NCBI GenBank assembly: GCA_030589225.1
Contig: JAUUWD010000048.1
Location: forward strand, 1-8,947
DNA: 8,947 nucleotides
Direction of reading: 5' to 3'
Source of the DNA: Desulfobacteraceae bacterium
GTDB taxonomy: Bacteria > Desulfobacterota > DSM-4660 > Desulfatiglandales > Desulfatiglandaceae
Shown: positions 6,270-8,947 of the stretch, piece after piece
How the letters are laid out: every line of letters starts with the position of its first letter
Numbering within the stretch: position 1 is the stretch's first letter
Notes under the pieces: generated by a model
Told to the model about the DNA's origin: nothing
What the model saw: only the letters and a program-made list of their open reading frames with translations
Database searches by the model: none
Made by a program: the position numbers and the translations under genes

Positions 6270-7160
6270 TCAGACCTCACGTTCCGGTTTCCCAAACAAT
6301 CCATATGGCTTTATAGAAAGAATGATTACCAGAAGAATAAACCCATAGATGTCTACGAAAGAGGGACTGATGAATGCTGACCCCAAGCTTTCGGCTATAC
6401 CCAAGGACAGACCGGCCACAAGGATGCCCGGAATTGAACCCAAGCCGGCAATTACAATAATCTCAAATCCCCTGACGGTAGGAACGAGACCGCACAGTGG
6501 ATGTACAAGGAAAATAGGTGCCAACAAAGCGCCTCCGGCACCGGCCAGGGCCGTCCCGATACCAAAAGCAAGCATATCATATTTCAGCACGTTGACGCCG
6601 GCTGTCTGAACCCCGGATCGATTCTGGGCCACCCCCTGGAATGCCCTTCCAGTCCATGATTTTTTGATAAAGTAGTAAAACAGGCCCAGCAAGATCAGCG
6701 CTCCGATGAACGCGACCAATCTGTTTCCGCTTAACGGGAGCGTCAAGATTTGAGTGGGGCCGGCGTAGTCAGGAGGGGTATAAATTTTAGGCCCGCCGAT
6801 AGCCACTGCGATGTTTCGAAGGAAGATGGCCATAGAGATGGTGACGATGGTTGCATATTCCATCTTCGCCTCAATGATTCCAACAAACATCGGCTTGATT
6901 AAAATCCGTTGAACAAGCGCTCCCAGAATAAATACAACCAATGCTGATAGGATGACACCAACATACCAATAATCAGCCCCGAGTAGAAAGGTCAGCAATA
7001 TATACTGGGTGAATGCCCCTATCATAAAGAATTCGCCCATGGACCAGTTGATCACTTTCATGATGCCGTAAATGAAGTTGATTCCCATAGACATCAAACA
7101 ATAAAGGACCCCCATTATTATCCCAGTAATTAAAAACTGGCTGAAAAGATGCAGATCGAT
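6270..7160 (-). CDS. livH: Branched-chain amino acid-type ABC transporter permease, LivH-like; apparent ATC start
   Basis: About 296 residues, the normal LivH length. It is an inner-membrane permease that pairs with LivM. 'GINFIYGIMKVINWSMGEFFMIGA' (about 26-49) is the LivH hallmark, 'GLGSIPGILVAGLSLGIAESL' (about 239-259) is the EAA-like loop, and the protein ends 'PYGLFGKPE' as LivH proteins usually do. The start is odd. Homologues open with a short 'M(D/E)L..L.QFLLTG', which aligns with the codon at 7160-7158. Here that codon is ATC, standing eight bases after a perfect AAGGAGGA. The only canonical upstream ATG (7229) would add 23 polar residues, has no Shine-Dalgarno and lies in a hairpin. 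The next in-frame ATG (7115) would cut into the first helix. I therefore place the start at 7160. It could be a genuine AUC start, a point mutation or a sequencing error. Confidence 0.9.
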   Translation of the reverse strand: MDLHLFSQFLITGIIMGVLYCLMSMGINFIYGIMKVINWSMGEFFMIGAFTQYILLTFLLGADYWYVGVILSALVVFILGALVQRILIKPMFVGIIEAKMEYATIVTISMAIFLRNIAVAIGGPKIYTPPDYAGPTQILTLPLSGNRLVAFIGALILLGLFYYFIKKSWTGRAFQGVAQNRSGVQTAGVNVLKYDMLAFGIGTALAGAGGALLAPIFLVHPLCGLVPTVRGFEIIVIAGLGSIPGILVAGLSLGIAESLGSAFISPSFVDIYGFILLVIILSIKPYGLFGKPEREV

Positions 7161-7167
7161 GGCTTCG

Positions 7168-7175
7168 TCCTCCTT
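7168..7175 (-). promoter_or_regulatory. Strong ribosome binding site of livH, pointing at an ATC codon
   Basis: AAGGAGGA on the minus strand is followed by CGAAGCC and then ATC at 7160-7158. GGAGG to ATC is eight bases, an ideal spacing. No ATG, GTG or TTG in the livH frame lies at a usable distance; the next rare alternative, CTG at 7154, is 14 bases away. Confidence 0.75.
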
Positions 7176-7187
7176 CTGTTTGCATTT

Positions 7188-7228
7188 TGAGGTCCCTGAG
7201 TTAGCGGGGTAAGAACTCAAGGACCTCA
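7188..7228 (-). promoter_or_regulatory. Hairpin between the binding-protein gene and livH
   Basis: Arms 7188-7202 and 7214-7228 are complementary over 14 of 15 positions: TGAGGTCC-C-TGAGTT against AACTCA-A-GGACCTCA, with a single mismatch at 7196/7220. The loop is 11 nt. On the minus-strand transcript it starts about 20 nt after the binding-protein stop and is followed by AAATGC, not a U-run, so it is not a standard intrinsic terminator. Its likely role is to protect the 3' end of the binding-protein mRNA and lower expression of the permease genes, as intercistronic structures do in other importer operons such as malE-malF. It also buries the ATG at 7229-7227. Confidence 0.75.
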
Positions 7229-7247
7229 TAGGTTAGGGTATATGCTG

Positions 7248-8474
7248 TTATTCGATTTTCCCATCCCCACCGAACTTGGGTGGCCATACCAGTTTAGAGT
7301 CCTTAAACTCTTGCCTCACCTTCGTCTGCTGAAGGACTAGATGCGGTGGAGATACGTTGTGCCATTTCATACCTTGTGGTTCTTTGAAATCTACAACGCC
7401 ACTCCAATCAAGGTAAGGCCATTTTACCAATGCCTCTGCGATGGCCTTGGGATCGTCAGTCTGTGCCATGTTTATGGCCTGAGCAATGACGATAATCTCC
7501 CCGAATACATTCAGCGCATAGAATGTGGGATCTTCATTATGCAATTTTTTGTATCTGGGGGACATCCATTCCCCTAGAAAAGTCGTAAGCATCCCCGGTT
7601 TGTAGTATGATGTGTAGAGGATGCCTTTGCCTTTATCGCCTACTGCATCCCAATATTCCGGTCTTATGGGCCATGCGAAAGAAGCCAGCATCGGGACCTT
7701 GGGGAAAAGGCCGATGTCATAGGCCTGTTTAACCATTAGATATGCAGAGGCTCCCACACCCAGGTTTATCATGAGCTCAGGCTTCCAAGCCTTTATCTCT
7801 AACAGCATAGGGGTCAAGTCGCTTATGGTGCGAGGGAAAATGATGGATTTGACCTCCATACCTGCTTCTTTCCCGTGTTTTTCAACCCACGTCTTAAACC
7901 CTGTGCCATAGTCTGTATCTTCTGCCACAACCGCCACACGCTTCCACCCCATTTGTTTTGCAAAATCTACCCAAAATTGGGCTCTGCTCGGCGTAAGCGA
8001 CATGATACTGAAGATATAAGGGCTTTGAGACTCGGTGATTTTGGGGGATGAAGCGCCTGAAGAAAACAGGGGCACGCCCAAGTCATTTGCCACCTTGGTC
8101 ACGGCGATACAGACAGAACTGTGATACTGTCCCACAACAGCGACCACCCCGTCTTTCTGTACCAGCTTGCGATACCCTGCAATACCGTCCGCAGGGGTGC
8201 CTGAGTCATCCTCCACAATGAGCTCCACGGGTCTTCCACCTAGAACGCCACCCATCTCTTCATTGATGTATTTGATGGCCAGTTCTGCTCCCCATCGCAT
8301 TCGTTTGCCCGCGGCCGGATCACCAGGGGTTGAAAACGGCGACATTTGCCCTATCTTTACCGGCTTTTTCTCTGCTGCTCCGGCGATTGAAGGGGCTATG
8401 CCCCCTATCATAAATATTAGACCAATTAGAATGATAAAGATGAACGATATTTTCTTACAACGAAAAATTTTCAT
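7248..8474 (-). CDS. Periplasmic substrate-binding protein of a branched-chain amino acid-type ABC importer
   Basis: 408 residues, family Peripla_BP_6 (LivJ/LivK-like), periplasmic. An N-terminal Sec signal peptide is clear: basic 'KIFRCKK', a hydrophobic core at about 9-27, and a probable cleavage after Ala33 in 'SIAGA-AEKK'. No lipobox Cys is present. The mature part opens 'PVKIGQMSPFSTPGDPAAGKRM', followed by 'GAELAIKYINEEMGGVLGGRPVELIVEDD', the classic type I fold start. 'VVGQYHSSVCIAVTKVANDLGVPLFSSGASS' forms the first ligand-contact region. 'RVAVVAEDTDYGTGFKTW' is the second-lobe motif. The start has an excellent AAAGGAGG six bases upstream. The gene leads the importer and is followed by a stable hairpin, consistent with higher expression than the permeases. 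Members of this family bind leucine, amides, urea, aromatic acids and others, so the ligand cannot be named from the sequence. Confidence 0.96.
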   Translation of the reverse strand: MKIFRCKKISFIFIILIGLIFMIGGIAPSIAGAAEKKPVKIGQMSPFSTPGDPAAGKRMRWGAELAIKYINEEMGGVLGGRPVELIVEDDSGTPADGIAGYRKLVQKDGVVAVVGQYHSSVCIAVTKVANDLGVPLFSSGASSPKITESQSPYIFSIMSLTPSRAQFWVDFAKQMGWKRVAVVAEDTDYGTGFKTWVEKHGKEAGMEVKSIIFPRTISDLTPMLLEIKAWKPELMINLGVGASAYLMVKQAYDIGLFPKVPMLASFAWPIRPEYWDAVGDKGKGILYTSYYKPGMLTTFLGEWMSPRYKKLHNEDPTFYALNVFGEIIVIAQAINMAQTDDPKAIAEALVKWPYLDWSGVVDFKEPQGMKWHNVSPPHLVLQQTKVRQEFKDSKLVWPPKFGGDGKIE

Positions 8475-8480
8475 AACTAA

Positions 8481-8564
8481 CCTCCTTTTCTCTTTATTAA
8501 AGATAGTAAAAATTACCCCTAACCACTCGTTTTTTCACCTCCTTTCTCTGATTGAAGTCCTCCT
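8481..8564 (-). promoter_or_regulatory. Leader of the importer operon with three Shine-Dalgarno-like sites
   Basis: The gap between the racemase-family gene and the binding-protein gene (8475-8620) contains three purine-rich sites on the minus strand. They are AGGAGG (8564-8559), AAAGGAGGTGA (8545-8535, the longest possible match to the 16S anti-Shine-Dalgarno) and AAAGGAGG (8488-8481). Only the last is followed at normal spacing by an ATG, that of the binding protein. The AAAGGAGGTGA site could serve a nine-codon GTG-started peptide (GTG at about 8525, stop near 8497) or act as a ribosome standby site. I see no convincing -35/-10 pair; TACTAT near 8505 is the best -10-like hexamer but lacks a partner. 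Confidence 0.4.
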
Positions 8565-8620
8565 AAAAAGCTCTGAACAGCCCAGTTTTCAGCGTGGCAT
8601 GATTCACTCGTAATTAGATC

Positions 8621-8947
8621 TCACAACTGCCTCATAGACCATATTGGGAGGGTTACCATATCAAAAACAGGAAAATTGGCCTTCCGTTGGATCAGCCAGG
8701 CAAACGGAGGTAAATCAGTGCATTCAATAACAAGGGCGCCCATTTCGGGATTTTCCTTTGCAAGGGTATCAACGACAGAAAGAACCCCTTTTTCGAGTCT
8801 ATCCATATCCAATTCTTCTCTTTCCCCGTCAATGATGATGTCACAGAATTCTTTTTGCTCATCCATTCCTGCGGCACAGACATAGATTGACTCCGTCCCA
8901 ACGGCGTGAGGATGTGCTTCTGTGAGCCTATCTTTCTTTGCTGTGAG
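8621..8947 (-). CDS. Asp/Glu racemase-superfamily protein, C-terminal 108 residues (5' end outside the window)
   Basis: The minus-strand frame is open from the window edge to a TGA at 8621. Internal ATGs such as 8866 are not the true start, since the frame continues upstream with 'HPHAVGTESVYICAAGMDEQ'. The segment 'GALVIECTDLPPFAWLIQ' (fragment residues 70-87) followed by 'FPVFDMVTL' (92-100) is the C-terminal half-site of the Asp/Glu/hydantoin racemase superfamily. Cys76 is in the place of the second catalytic cysteine (compare 'LGCT' in glutamate racemase). The superfamily also contains arylmalonate decarboxylase and maleate isomerase, so racemisation is likely but not certain. The first catalytic cysteine lies upstream of the window. 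It is in the same direction as the importer and 146 nt ahead of it, so it may share the transcript. In this context, inversion of an alpha carbon of the imported compound is plausible. Confidence 0.8.
   Translation of the reverse strand, partial: LTAKKDRLTEAHPHAVGTESIYVCAAGMDEQKEFCDIIIDGEREELDMDRLEKGVLSVVDTLAKENPEMGALVIECTDLPPFAWLIQRKANFPVFDMVTLPIWSMRQL

Noticed and set aside
6270..7229. LivH start at ATG 7229 (319 residues)
   Set aside because: No Shine-Dalgarno precedes it, the ATG is inside the intercistronic hairpin, and the extra 23 residues are polar and unlike LivH N-termini. It remains the fallback if ATC initiation is disproved.
8495..8535. Promoter for the importer based on TACTAT
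   Set aside because: There is a passable -10 hexamer but no recognisable -35 at 16-18 bases, and no sigma-54 GG/GC pair.
8565..8600. Possible intrinsic terminator after the racemase-family gene (CTGAA...TTCAG then AGCTTTTTA on the minus strand)
   Set aside because: The stem is only five AT-rich pairs with a ten-base loop, and the T-run is offset by three bases; too weak to call.
8167..8613. Plus-strand 148-codon reading frame opposite the binding-protein start
   Set aside because: It is antisense to the signal peptide and N-terminal domain of a well-supported gene and looks like a shadow frame; its composition is not protein-like.
1..8947. CRISPR array, insertion sequence, prophage or toxin-antitoxin genes
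   Set aside because: No regularly spaced direct repeats, transposase, integrase or small paired genes were seen; the window is a contiguous transport/metabolic operon.

Overview
All recognisable genes in this window lie on the minus strand, so transcription runs from high to low coordinates. The window looks like one catabolic/transport operon of a Gram-negative, probably anaerobic, bacterium. A Desulfobacterota (deltaproteobacterial) origin is my best guess. The reasons are mid-range base composition, a branched-chain-type (HAAT) ABC importer with a Sec signal peptide on its binding protein, a UspA protein with a GTRRRSKVGK-type loop, and a short degenerate CACGAAG repeat of a kind I associate with that group. 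The taxonomic guess is inference, not proof.

Layout in transcription order. The C-terminal 108 residues of an Asp/Glu racemase-superfamily protein enter at the window edge (8947-8621). A 146-nt leader with three strong Shine-Dalgarno-like sites follows. Next comes a complete five-part importer: periplasmic binding protein (8474-7248), LivH-type permease (start probably 7160, end 6270), LivM-type permease (6245-5268), LivG-type ATPase (5119-4391) and LivF-type ATPase (4379-3663). Downstream are an opine (octopine/nopaline) dehydrogenase-family enzyme (3584-2487), a single-domain universal stress protein (2435-2043), an ornithine cyclodeaminase/mu-crystallin-family enzyme (1987-998) and a crotonase-superfamily protein (927-151). 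Last is the first 24 codons of what looks like an AMP-forming acyl-CoA ligase (72-1), which runs out of the window.

How the genes may work together (inference). The importer brings in an amino acid or N-substituted amino-acid-like compound. The racemase-family enzyme, the opine dehydrogenase homologue and the cyclodeaminase homologue all belong to families that act at an amino-acid alpha carbon or its imine, and could convert the compound to a 2-oxo or unsaturated acid. The ligase would form the CoA ester and the crotonase would process it. The substrate cannot be read from the sequence.

Non-coding structure. Between the binding protein and LivH there is a 14-bp imperfect hairpin. It partly buries the only in-frame upstream ATG of livH, while an ideal Shine-Dalgarno points at an ATC codon instead. 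A degenerate 9-bp-period repeat sits in the 148-nt livM-livG gap. Two overlapping, mutually exclusive dyads precede the ligase start. I found no tRNA, rRNA, CRISPR array, insertion sequence or convincing intrinsic terminator. No gene-free stretch exceeds 150 bases.
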